Of a stretch of 64,000 bases of DNA, positions 11,171 through 21,962 are shown piece by piece. The notes beneath the pieces were generated by a model. It had not been told where the DNA came from and searched no databases. It saw only the letters and a program-made list of their open reading frames with translations. Position numbers and translations under genes: made by a program. This DNA is from Parapristionchus giblindavisi. Its lineage: Eukaryota > Nematoda > Chromadorea > Rhabditida > Diplogasteridae. Position 1 is the stretch's first letter. Each line of letters starts with the position of its first letter. The stretch is from NCBI GenBank assembly GCA_943737045.1, contig CALSFV010000272.1:302001-366000 (forward strand), written 5' to 3'.

Positions 11171-11969
11171 CATACAGCCGGTCCAAATAAATGTGATATT
11201 CGGATAGTCCATTCATTTTTGCATAACATATCAAAAATCCAGCCCCTGGAAATAACAGTAAGATAGTAAGCAATGAGATCAAAACAAAAAAATCTTGTCA
11301 AAATTCGGAAAATCGAATATTTCTCGAACATGGAGTTATGAAAACTTATGAAACTTGGTATTCTTATATATCTTTGGATCCTCTATCAAACGGTATATAA
11401 CATGCCATGCAAATCACACTTTGATTTTTCGACTTTTGGTAGATCAAAAATCGATAATTTGGGTCAATTTTTTGACTGAAGTGTATACATCCCCTAGGGA
11501 CTCCAACCATCAAATATGAGTCACATGGGATGATTTTGAAACATTGTGCCATGCCCCCGCCGCCGCCCCTCCGCTGTAAGGGAGAATGCGTTTTAAAAGC
11601 AATGTTTTTCCTCACACAAAGCGGCTGAAAAGGACTGAGCCCTACATCTCCTGTAGTTGTTGGCAGAAGGCATTAGTGTTAACAATCTGCCAATCAGGTA
11701 GCAGCTCGTAATAAACCACACCAAGAAAGCAGAGGTAGAATGAGTGCGACTCTTTCATTCCATTCGGATTGGGTTTAGGGACGGTTTTAGCATCCTTCCA
11801 GGCGGGCAGCCATTCCATCATTATATCAGGGTTGTCGTGCGAGACCCACTTAGCAACTTGGTAGACAATATACATCACCCAATCAGCGGATCGGGAACGG
11901 CCGAGATTTGAAGTGGAGATGTCGACTCCGTTTTTGAGCTGTTTTGAGAATAGGACCGAGAGCACATGA

Positions 11970-12478
11970 TGAATTAATTAAGTTGCCCTGGGACGAAGGG
12001 AAGACCGAATGATGATGTGATGGATAGTGGATCCTGGAGTACCCTTTGTCTGCTCCAGGTATCACAAACTCTGCTTCGGCCAACTTCTGTCAGTTCGAAG
12101 AACCAGGCCTTCATTTTAGCTGGAAGGACGTCATGACCTTGGGTTTTCAACCAAAGAAAAATGGTTGTTCTTGAAATGACGATACCAGGAGAAGACTGTT
12201 ATGGGACACTTCATCCTTGGCTTCATTGACTGGAGTAGTTAGTGATACGTTTCTGTTGCAGTCCACTCCGTACGATGCAAGTCAAGAAGGACATGTCGAA
12301 CTTTAAGTAATGGTGTCATAAAGAAAAATTTAAATCTAGTCGAGGAAAGAGAGTTGGCAAATCAGACTTATCACATTTACTGGATAAATGCCACAAGGGA
12401 TAACAATTGCTCTCGACCGAGAAAGAGGGGTCGAAAGTAGGTGGAGAAAAAAGTGCAAAGACTTTTGGCACACCCTAA
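11970..12478 (-). repeat. N-terminal remains of the split mariner
   Basis: Minus-strand fragments such as VLQDPLSITSSFGLPSSQGN continue the mariner, but I cannot place an unbroken frame here. Nothing else is seen in this stretch. Confidence 0.4.
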
Positions 12479-12578
12479 TACTAATAATAATAATAATAAT
12501 ATATTTATCGCGAGAGAAAAATAGCAATAAAAATACAGATTAAAACAACAAGTTGCGACGATATAGTTGCAATTATTG

Positions 12579-12691
<113 letters not shown>

Positions 12692-12694
12692 CAG

Positions 12695-12825
12695 ACAAAT
12701 CGAAAGCAATTTATTGATCGATCAAAAGTGAATGCCTGCATTGAAGCATGTCTGGATGTAATGAGACAACCTCGTTGTGAAGCGGTCATGGTAGCGGCCA
12801 TGAGGTCCATCAACACGTTGATTAA
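12695..12825 (+). CDS. ZYG-11-like copy A, exon 7 (donor lost)
   Basis: Acceptor TGCAG is followed by FIDRSKVNACIEACLDVMRQ and VMVAAMRSINTLIK. B and C have donor GTGAGC at this point; A reads GAGGCATG and runs to a stop at 12838. The block of palindromic elements begins about 30 bp further on. Confidence 0.68.
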
Positions 12826-12854
12826 GAGGCATGTTCCCTAAGTCTCGATCATAT

Positions 12855-15005
12855 TCGACCACCCCCGGACACGTGCGCTAGCAGTGAGAACTGGGAGTCC
12901 ATACTTGGGTGTTAGGAGTGTCAACGGCCCTTTTTACACAAAACAGCTGAAATTTCCTGTTTGTGCCCTCAGGCTATTAGAAAAATTGATTTTTTAAGAA
13001 AACTTTTAAAAATCATAATTTTTTAAAAATTGTTGAGATGAAGTCTAAATATCATGTGCGATGCGTCTAGGGTGCACAGACCTTGCTAATTCACTGATAG
13101 CATCGAATGTGCGTTGATTCCTAAACCACTTTTTTGACTCAAAATTTTGGATTTTTCGGATAAATCATCGCTTTTTGTAGCCGCTGACAAACATTTCGAA
13201 CAAGGTATTGTAGGGTAAGCCATTCTGCATCGATTTCACTTAAAACTAGGTTCTTCCCGTTAGACCATTTTGCCGAATTTTTCGCTCGAACTTCCGTCAT
13301 CGATGGTTGTCCCGAACAAATGCTGTATTTTCCAAACGATTGGTGCGGAATTGTGGTCTACTCAAAGTTTAGAGGTGAGACGAGTAAAATTACACAAGAA
13401 GCCCATCACTTGGATCAATTTGAAAATTTCGATTTTCATGACCCGGGGTCATCTCTGGTATTTTGAAACTTAAAGTCTACTTAAATTACGTCACAGACTT
13501 TAAGTAGACTTTAAGTAAACTTAAAGTGAAAGAACATTTGACGAAAAGCATTACAGTATACCACTCCACTTTAAGTAGACTTGCGTTTTACTTTAAGTTC
13601 ACTTAAAGTCTACTTAAAGTGCGGAGTTTAAGTAGACTTAAAGTTTCAAAATACCAGAGATGGTCCGAAAATTTCAAAATTTCCCAAGTTAGAAATGTTT
13701 TCATTTATGCGGCTTATTGTGAAGTACTAATGATGTGAATAATATTCAGCCAATGCTCAATGGCTGATCTCTCCTTTCAACCATTTTTCGAAAATTTTCG
13801 TTCTGAATGCGTGCGAAAAATCAGAATTGTGTTTGAATCGGTTTCCAACTTGCTTTCTGTAACATTCTGGCATAGTAACTTTGCACTGTACATAATCAAT
13901 ATGAAAATCGTTTACTTTCGAAAATTCATAAAATTCAATTTGAGTGGCTACTTTCACGGAAAATTTCTAAAATATTGCAGTTTTTCGACTCAAATGCTGC
14001 GACAATGAGCAAATGACAATGACAATGCGAAGTTTCATGATGAGCAAACATTGTAGAACTGGAATCCCGGCATTCGGCTCACTTTTGAAAAATCAATTTC
14101 CATCATGGCCCATCATCATGGTCATGGCAAAAAAAAAGAATTTTCGAAAATAAACGATTTTCATATTTATTATGTACATTGCAAAGTACTTAGATAGAAT
14201 GTTACAGAAAGTAAGTTGGAAACTGATTCAAACACAATTCTGATTTTTCGCACGCTTTCAGAACGAAAATTTTCGAAAAAATGGTTGAAAGGGGAGATCA
14301 GCCATTGAACATTGGCTGAATATTATTCACAGCATTAATACTTTACAAAAAGCCACATAAATGAAAACATTCCAAACTTGAGATATTTTGAAATTTTCAG
14401 ACCATGACCCCCGCCGGATCGTGAAAATCGAAATTTTCAAATTGATCCAAGTGATGGGCTTCTTCTGTCATTTTACTGGTCTCACCTCGAAACTTTGTGT
14501 AGACCACAATTCCGCACCAATCGTTTGGAAAATACAGCATTTGTTCGGGAAAACCTTCGATGACGGAAGCTCGAGCGAAAAATTCGGCAAAATGATCTAA
14601 CGGGAATAACATAGTTTTAAGTGAAATCGATGCATAATGGCTTAGGCTACAATACCTTGTCGGAAATGTTTGTCAGCGGCTACAAAAAGCGATGATTTAT
14701 CCGAAAAATCCAAAATTTTGAGTCAAAAAAGTGGTTTAGGAATCAACGCACATTCGATGCTATCAGTGAATTAGCAAGGTCTGTGCACCCTAGACGCATC
14801 GCACATGATATTTAGACTTCATCTCAACAATTTAAAAAATTATGACTTTTAAAAGTTTTTATTTAAAATTAATTTTTCTAATAGCCTGAGGGCACAAACA
14901 GGAAATTTCGGCCGTTTTGTGTAATAAGGGCCGGAGACACTCCTAACACCCAAGTATGGACTTCCAGTTCTCATTGCTAGCGCACGCGCCCGGGGGGTGG
15001 TCGAG
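12855..15005. mobile_element. 2.15-kb palindromic element, family 2
   Basis: Inverted arms run from the CGACCACCCCC end inward (centre about 13930). They contain TGTGCACCCTAGACGCATCG and ACTTGGATCAATTTG, which are also found in 22.0-26.3 kb and 29.66-36.0 kb. A 207-bp MITE sits only in the left arm. No ORF longer than chance is present. Confidence 0.8.
13453..13659. mobile_element. 207-bp MITE with CTTAAAGTCTACTTAAAG repeats
   Basis: The inverted ends CTCTGGTATTTTGAAACT are flanked by AT on both sides (13451-13452, 13660-13661). Related uninserted sequence is seen near 22615. The inside is many copies of AAGTCTACTTAAAGT. The same ends bound the 4.5-kb element at 21963. Confidence 0.82.
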
Positions 15006-15041
15006 TCTTAACGGCCATCTCTCTTAAGAGGCCGGATCTGA

Positions 15042-15442
15042 CAAGGGAACTCTCTCAACTTAATGTGGCCATATGACACGGGAATAATTTACCTGAATCA
15101 GTTTTCAATGCTGATTACGAATCCGTTATCAAACGTTGCCCAATCGAGCTGAGATTCGAGAAAATCGATCTTGAAATTCGACTATTTGATTCGAAAATTC
15201 ACAACTTACCTACAATATCCACTAAATTACAGCAGGAGGTGTTTGGATTATTGATGGATGAGTTTATGAACGCATTGGGATGGTTTATATAGGAAGTCAC
15301 ACGAATTTCCGAATAAACTAGCGAATTTGAATATCGATTTTCTCGAATCTCAGCTCGATTGGGCAACGTTTGAAAACGAAAACTGATTCAGGTAAATTTT
15401 TCCCATGTCATATGGTCACATTAAGTTGCGATAGTTCCCTTG
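15042..15442. mobile_element. 400-bp palindrome
   Basis: Arms start CAAGGGAACTCTCTCAACTT and close with its inverted copy; GATTCGAGAAAATCGAT lies in the arms. It is placed directly between two larger palindromes. Confidence 0.7.
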
Positions 15443-15455
15443 TGAGAAAAGTGAC

Positions 15456-17329
15456 TACCCCCGGACATTGCGCCAGGATTTTCGATATGTGCCCCCATAC
15501 TCATAGGACCTGGGGGGCTTTGACCTTGTTTACAAAAATGATGACGTCACCGCCTGTATTGCTCAATGCGGTGCAAAAGCGCCGGGTTCGTCGAAAATCT
15601 CGAAAATTCGTAATTTCACAACCGAATGAGCTAGAACCAAAATTCTTTTTGCAGTATGTTAGGCATGCCCAGAGTGCATCACAGCACCATTGGGATTGAA
15701 ATTTGCCCAACTCTGACATCGACTTTTTGAATGAGACTTTCACATTTTGCGATTTCTTTGTATCTGAGATTTAGTTCCGCGCATAATTTTCTTTATGGGG
15801 TGGTACCTCACTGCCATGGGCATCATGCCCACCCATGGCCATTATCGGATTCCGGCTCAATCCGAACGAAAAAGTGCCTTGAACGATCATCGCTCGATTC
15901 CAGGTAGTCTTTTCCCAGCACTTTCCACTGACTCTCTAACGTAATCTAGCCAAATGTAGATCATATTGTATTATTGAGACATCTAATGAATATTTATCAC
16001 CATCGGAGTTGAATCCGCGACAATGATTTTTTCGAACCATGACCGGGGTTCATGTCTAGAATTCATTCATGACCATGAACCCTATGGTTCGTGGTTCGTC
16101 ATGGTTCGAAATGGACCGAAAAAGTCAGGATGGAGAATCTTCAAGTACTGTGCACCAATATGAAGAACACTTCCCCAGCGCTATATTGAAACACAACATA
16201 CAATATTCTGACAAACGCGGAACCGAGTGCAGCGATGTCAATGCCTCATCTGGCTTATTTTCATTTCTGCTCTTTTTTTGAGTATCTCGTTTTCTTTTTT
16301 CCCTTTTTTTGTTATTGGTCCCAACTCTTTCTTCCTATTGTATGCATAGTCCCCCTGTTCTTATCTTACAGATCAGAATTGCACGGCATTCCCCCCATTG
16401 ATCCTATAAGGAATTTTAATGAAATAGATGACAAATGATATTGTTACGCCCTCCTTAGAATATACACCAATACAGTAGTACAGTATTATATATATATAGG
16501 AACTGAAACCAGCATAGTACAGGTATCGCAAGCTAATGTTTTTTTTTCTATTATAGATTCTTTGTTAAAAAACCAGTTCTCGATTCCACCACTGACGGAA
16601 TACGGTACTTTCTGATATAATATATCACTGGGCTTCTATAGCATACGTTGGTGCATAGTACTTGAAGATTCTCCATCCTGACTTTTTCGGTCCATTTCGA
16701 ATCATGGTCATGAATGAATTCTAGACCATGAACCCCGGTCATGGTTCGAAAAAATCATTGTCGCGGATTCAACTCCGATGGTGATAAATATTCGTTACAT
16801 GTCTCAATAATACAAAATGATCTACATTTGGCTAGATTACGTTAGAGAGTCAGTGGAAAGTGCCGGGAAAAGACGACCTGGAACCGAGCGATGATCATTC
16901 AAGGCACTTTTTCGTTCAGATTGAGCCGGAATCCGATAATGGCCATGGGTAGGCATGATGTCCATGGCAGTGAGGTACCACCCCATAAAGAAAATTATGC
17001 GCGGAACTAAATCTCAGATACAAAGAAATCGCAAAATGTGAAAGTCTCATTCAAAAAGTCGATGTCAGAGTTGGGAAAATTTTAATCCCAATGGTGCTGT
17101 GGTGCACTCTGGGCATGCCTAACATACTGCAAAAAGAATTTTGGTTCTAGCTCATTCGATTGTGAAATTACGAATTTTCGAGATTTTCGACGAACCCGGC
17201 GCTTTTGCGCCGCATTGAGCAATACAGGCGGTGACGTCATCATTTTTGTAAACAAGGTCAAAGCCCCCCAGGCCATATGAGTATGGGGGCCCATATCGAA
17301 AATCCTGGCGCAATGTCCGGGGAGGGGGC
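15456..17329. mobile_element. 1.87-kb palindromic element
   Basis: Ends CCCCCGGACATTGCGCCAG and CTGGCGCAATGTCCGGGG are inverted copies, and the arms remain similar almost to the centre (about 16390). The longest open frames are mirror images of each other in the two arms, so I read them as chance. Confidence 0.8.
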
Positions 17330-17348
17330 AAAATGGTAAATTTTCTCT

Positions 17349-18938
17349 GGTCTCCTGTAATAGTGTAGCAACGCCTGCCACTAGGAAAATTTTTTTGTCT
17401 CCGATTTCGATGAAAGTCGGGCAGTGGGTGTGGTTGGGGGTCATGAGAAGGCCTAGCCACTTGATTTTGCCAAAATTGCAAATTATCGATTTTTTGTGAT
17501 CTACCCTGAAAATGATCATAACTCGGTTCATTTTCATCGTACAATGAGCTGACAGGTGTCATTCGAACCGTATTCGAATGCTCTTCAAAAAAGTTATATA
17601 TTACCCGTTCGCTGCTAAGTCGTCTTTAGGGCGAAAAACGCGAACAACACTTTTTCTTATCAAAAAGGTGAAGTTTTCTCGAAATTTTTTTCTTGACCCC
17701 ATCCGTTTTATTGCAAAAATTATGTCTTCAAACCACGTTCAATATCACTATCTAGTTTATTGCCCGTATCTCTTGGCCCCCAGGGTCGATTACTAGATAG
17801 CTCACGGACTTAGTCGATTTTTTATCACATTCAGTTTTTTGATCGTATCTCATTTCAAAGTTGTCCAATTATCTTTTCAAAAAAATAGAAATGATTCTCT
17901 CGAAAAGGAGATTGAAAAGTTTACTATTTTCCAAATTGTTATATCGAGCCGTTTCCGAGTTATTAAAGGAAAACTCATCCAATTTTGATTTTTTACCGAT
18001 TTCAGAGACCATATTGCATTCGAACGATAATAATATTTTTTTTTGTATTTTTCATGTATTGAATTTGTTAGTGAACTGCCCCTGAGGATGAATTACAAGT
18101 GTACGAGAATGATCTGACCGTCTCCTGCGATATATGATTGGATGCATTCACAAGAGATGAAGACTTTGTTCTCGGACGACAGTGTCTGCTCAATTATATT
18201 ACAGTTTCTATTGTGAAGTAAACATATTTGTCGAATTGATTGAATTTTGATAGGAAAAAAATCTTTTCGCTTGAAAGCGGTAAAAAATCAAAATTGGATG
18301 AGTTTTCCTTTAATAACTCGGAAACGGCTCGATATAACAATTTGGAAAATAGTAAACTTTTCAATCTCCTTTTCGAGAGAATCATTTCTATTTTTATGAA
18401 AAGATAATTGGACAACTTTGAAATGAGATACGATCAAAAAACTGAATGTGATAAAAAATCGACTAAGTCCGTGAGCTATCTAGTAATCGACCCTGGGGGC
18501 CAAGAGATACGGGCAATGAACTAGATAGTGATATTGAACGTGGTTTGTAGACATAATGTTTGCAATAACACGGATGGGATCAAGAAAAAAATTTCGAGAA
18601 AACTACACCTTTTTGATCAGAAGAAGTGTTGTTCGCGTTTTTCGCCCTAAAGACGACTTAGCAGCGAACGGGTAATAAACAACTTTTTTGAAGAGCATTC
18701 GAATACGGTTCGAATGACACCTGTGAGCTCATTGTACGATGAAAATAAACCGAGTTATGATCATTTTCAGGGTAGATCAAAAAAAAATCGATAATTTGCA
18801 ATTTTGGCAAAATCAAGTGGCTAGGCCTTCTCATGACCCCCAACCACACCCACTGACCGACTTTCATCGAAATCGGAGACAAAAAAATTTTCCTAGTGGC
18901 AGGCAGGGCCGATTTTGCTACACTTTTACAGGAGACCC
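17349..18938. mobile_element. 1.6-kb palindromic element
   Basis: Ends GGTCTCCTGTAATAGTGTAG and its inverted copy CACTTTTACAGGAGACC enclose arms of about 650-690 bp. A solo piece of this end lies at 55992-56052, before exon 4 of copy C. Confidence 0.8.
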
Positions 18939-19148
18939 GTGCTATACTGTTCAAAGTTAAATGATTTCGGTTTTTATAACACTTAAAATTCAAATGTTTG
19001 ATTCAATTGAAACTAGCTCAATGTCCCCCCCCCCCCGAGAGCAGACTGTTTGAGAACGCCTTTTTAGTACTTTTGCTTTACATAAAACGCCTTGAGCTAA
19101 TTTTACTCTCCGCATCTCTCGACACCTTTATGATCTACAATCGTGTAG

Positions 19149-19254
19149 GAACAAGCAGCTCAGTCTGCAGGAGAGTATCACACCGGCCTACTTATGCTTT
19201 GAGCGATGTCTGAACTTTGCTGAAGGACGTGGAGTTACAAGTATACTGGAAGAC
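19149..19254 (+). CDS. ZYG-11-like copy A, exon 8
   Basis: One base completes the exon 7 codon; the exon then reads QESITPAYLCFERCLNFAEG up to the donor GTAATT. The motif fits the armadillo-like region of ZYG-11 (cysteine followed by a short helix). Length and phase are identical in B and C. Confidence 0.68.
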
Positions 19255-19294
19255 GTAATTCATATTTTATTAATTCAATTAATGATAATTGTCC

Positions 19295-19439
19295 CATCAC
19301 ACAGGGAAATAAGTGTTGTCCACAGAGCATAAGACCTGAGAAGTGTTATATTTAACCCTTTCGAGCTCAAAAATTGTTAAATATAACACTTCTCAGGTCT
19401 TATGCTCCGTGGATAACATTTATTTCGCTGTGTGATGGC
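19295..19439. mobile_element. 145-bp hairpin MITE (CATCACACAG ends)
   Basis: Inverted ends CATCACACAGGGAAATAA enclose GAGAAGTGTTATATTTAA and its reverse. The same insertion is at 42674-42818 (B) and 51760-51904 (C), so it predates duplication. Confidence 0.8.
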
Positions 19440-19648
19440 TTTCCACATATCATATCTTTACACTCAGAGTTGCGCACTGCTGCCAACCAATCCTTGGGAT
19501 CGCTGCTCATTTGACATCAATCGATTCTGTTCCATTCTCTTGAATCAGACACTGGAGTGTAAAAATTTAAAAATGTAAGTCACTTTAAGCCGAGAAACAA
19601 AATATGCCCTCTCTTAATTTCAACGACCATGATAATGATTGTGTTCAG

Positions 19649-19803
19649 CTTGCATTCCATCCTGTGTAAAGTTGAACACATCCTGAGAAGCAAACCCAAG
19701 GCCTTATCGTACTTCACTGATGAAAGACTTATGACCTTGATAATCAATCGAGCACGTTTGAGCAACGCTGTTGGTTCATCTAATGCTTTCTCCGTACTAC
19801 TGT
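19649..19803 (+). CDS. ZYG-11-like copy A, probable exon 9
   Basis: After acceptor GTTCAG the frame LHSILCKVEHILRSKPKALS leads to DERLMTLIINRARLSN and a donor GTAATT. The match to armadillo-like repeats is plausible, but the entry phase does not agree with exon 8, so a small exon may be missing or the left edge is wrong. Confidence 0.5.
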
Positions 19804-19857
19804 GTAATTTTCTGTTTTTATTCATTTGTTTATACATCAGTTAAATCCTGGCTATTT

Positions 19858-20013
19858 CTCTGTTAATAAATTTCTGGAAAAAAATGCATGCAGCATCGAT
19901 TAATAATTCTATCAGAAGGCTACTGAAATCTTTACCATGGCGTGTAGTGGCCTTCTGATAGATTAATTAATCAATACTACAAACATTTTTTTCCAGAAAT
20001 TTATTTACAGATA
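19858..20013. mobile_element. 155-bp hairpin MITE
   Basis: Inverted ends AATAAATTTCTGGAAAAAAATG and its copy at the right enclose CTATCAGAAGGC and GCCTTCTGATAG. A one-sided relative lies at 51040-51110 in copy C. Confidence 0.7.
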
Positions 20014-20355
20014 ATCACCAGGGAACATCAGGGGACACGCTTGCATTATATGAGAGTGTGCACCACTGTACATATTGGACAATGCATTTGAAAATTTTTG
20101 CTATTCACTCATTGTCAACAGCGCATTTTCGTCATGTTTTATTATTTTGAAAGACACAAATTAGATCTTACTGCAAATAAATTAGAAGTTTATATTACTT
20201 AGAGTTGAGTGCCACACAGAGATTAAATTTGCCCGAGCAACGTTAGTTGGCGAGCGATTTGCCCGTATTCTGGCAAATGTTAGTCTGTATAAATAAAAAA
20301 ATAAATTTAAAAAAAACAAACTTGTTATATCTAAATTACTTTGTGCCCATTGTAG

Positions 20356-20442
20356 TTTTATCGTCTTTCCAAGATATTAGGAAAAGGATCTTTGAAGTTC
20401 TGTTCAAAATTATACGTGATGTCAAATCCATTTGATGAACTC
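20356..20442 (+). CDS. ZYG-11-like copy A, exon 10
   Basis: From acceptor TTGTAG to donor GTGAGT. The frame fitting exon 9 reads SSFQDIRKRIFEVLFKIIRD and ends in TGA shortly before the donor; all copies share this. It may therefore be a terminal exon, with exons 11-13 belonging to another isoform. Confidence 0.48.
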
Positions 20443-20555
20443 GTGAGTAATTTATTATTATAGCTAATTACATAATTAAATTATTCTTTTTTCTCATTTT
20501 TTTTTCCTTTTTCTAATTTTCATGATTTCTAAAATATTTTCGCACCAATTTTCAG

Positions 20556-20679
20556 TTTCTAAATTTCCGTAGATTAATAATAGATCTTACAGTAACATTC
20601 AAAATCATCCACAAGTTTATCGATCTTCGTCTTTTCAAACACATTCAACATGACTCGAGGTCTCGAGATCGAGGTCAAG
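20556..20679 (+). CDS. ZYG-11-like copy A, exon 11
   Basis: From acceptor TTTCAG to donor GTGAAC; one frame reads FLNFRRLIIDLTVTFKIIHK. B and C are 8-12 nt longer near the 3' end, which would shift the frame, so coding is weakly supported. Confidence 0.4.
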
Positions 20680-20883
20680 GTGAACTTAGAATTTGTCCGA
20701 ACCCTTCATCTCCCTATCTTTCATTTTTATTTATTTGTGTTAGATCGAACTATTGTAACATCGATCTCTCCTTATGTATTTAGTAATTCTGTAAAAGTTG
20801 CAATGCAATAATTGCAACTATATCGTCGCAACTTGTTGTGTTAATCTGTATTTTTATTGTTATTTTTTCTCTCGCGATAAATA

Positions 20884-20884
<1 letters not shown>

Positions 20885-20929
<45 letters not shown>

Positions 20930-20930
20930 T
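20885..20930. repeat. (ATT)n microsatellite, copy A
   Basis: About 15 units follow the conserved block CTCTCGCGATAAATATATT. The paralogous tracts in B (44866-45097) and C (49247-49378) are much longer. Confidence 0.9.
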
Positions 20931-20959
20931 ACTGTAATACAAAGTTATGCTAATTCCAG

Positions 20960-21005
20960 AAAACCAAGCAGCAATTGTTAAAATCATTTCTTCCGATTTC
21001 TTCTT
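20960..21005 (+). CDS. ZYG-11-like copy A, exon 12
   Basis: A short exon, ATTCCAG to GTAACC, reading AAIVKIISSDFF. In copy B a MITE sits exactly at its donor. Confidence 0.42.
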
Positions 21006-21307
21006 GTAACCCGATCTGCGGAAGACTTAAGAAAATTGCTTATAAAGTTATATCATATAGTTTTACAATTAGGGCTCCTTCATGTTCTTTTTTTTCCTTG
21101 ATATAAAAAATAATAATAATAATACAAACATAAAATAATATAATAACATAATACAATAACCCTGAGTGGGTCTTGCACTCATGTGAGGCGACAAGCATGG
21201 GAAGGAAGGGGAGTGGAAGGGATTGTGTCTCTCTCTCTGCTCTCTCTGCTCTCTCACCATCTACTAAATATGCATTATCACGCCTCTTGCCTTCACTTCA
21301 ACTGCAG

Positions 21308-21383
21308 AATGACTACACTAAAAGTTGATTTTATCGAAAGTGTCGACCGCAAATTCGCTGAAATATTTTATGTGGAGTCCTGA
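21308..21383 (+). CDS. ZYG-11-like copy A, last exon
   Basis: After CTGCAG the frame LKVDFIESVDRKFAEIFYVE ends in TGA at 21381. Copy B has the same exon (45752-45827). The terminal codons form the first unit of a 61-bp tandem repeat, so the stop codon is inside unit 1. Confidence 0.5.
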
Positions 21384-21753
21384 AGCCGATTTTATCGAAA
21401 GTGTCGACCGCAAATTCGCTGAAATATTTTATGTGGAGTCCTGAAGCCGATTTTATCGAAAGTGTCGACCGAAAATTCGCTGAAATATTTTATGTGGAGT
21501 CCTGAAGCCGATTTTATCGAAAGTGTCGACCGAAAATTCGCTGAAATATTTTATGTGGAGTCCTGAAGCCGATTTTATCGAAAGTGTAGACCGAAAATTC
21601 GCTGAAATATTTTATGTGGAGTCCTGAAGCCGATTTTATCGAAAGTGTCGACCGAAAATTCGCTGAAATATTTTATGTGGAGTCCTGAAGCCGATTTTAT
21701 CGAAAGTGTCGACCGAAAATTCGCTGAAATATTTTATGTGGAGTCCTGAAGCC
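21327..21753. repeat. Seven exact-length 61-bp tandem units
   Basis: Units start at 21327, 21388, 21449, 21510, 21571, 21632 and 21693 and differ by only a few substitutions. The paralogous site of B (45775-45835) has one unit. The array starts inside the last exon and continues downstream. Confidence 0.97.
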
Positions 21754-21962
21754 ATTCCAATTCGGTCTATGCTTTTCGCAAAATACACTTTTGCTTTTGA
21801 AAGAAATTCTATTATTAAAAATTATGAAACTTTTTCATGAACAAATGAATTAGACATTCGTGATCACAATCAAATTCCGCCTCGGGAGCATAATTTTGCA
21901 CCGAGAAATAACTAAAAATGCGAATTCAATGGGATGTCGTCTGGGCGTCAACGGTGGCTCTA

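Larger units (their letters stand above)
8944..11597. mobile_element. 2.65-kb palindromic element inside the mariner
   Basis: Arms of about 800 bp (8944-9740 and 10810-11597) are near-perfect inverted copies beginning AACGCGTTCTCC. A middle of about 1.07 kb carries fragments related to the element at 39342-40320. Both junctions show TTAA, a possible but unproven TTAA target duplication. Each arm carries the same tRNA-like block. Confidence 0.75.
8571..12478 (-). mobile_element. mariner element split by a nested palindrome
   Basis: The ends are inverted repeats TTAGGGTGTGCCAAAAGTC with TA at 8569-8570 and 12479-12480, inside a TAA microsatellite. Removing the nested palindrome leaves about 1.25 kb, normal for mariner. 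Minus-strand pieces: DWVMYIVYQVAKWVSHDNPD and LGVVYYELLPDWQIVNTNAF at 11645-11890, and the C-terminal piece CDCHAFRSL, IDLWIASLPNEF and LHTRWRTVVHKRGQYVSI at about 8657-8900. Stops and a nonstandard NSARTH in place of DNARPH show that it is dead. Confidence 0.85.

Noticed and set aside
21300..21760. The 61-bp tandem array as a CRISPR
   Set aside because: Units are contiguous with no unique spacers and the genome is eukaryotic.
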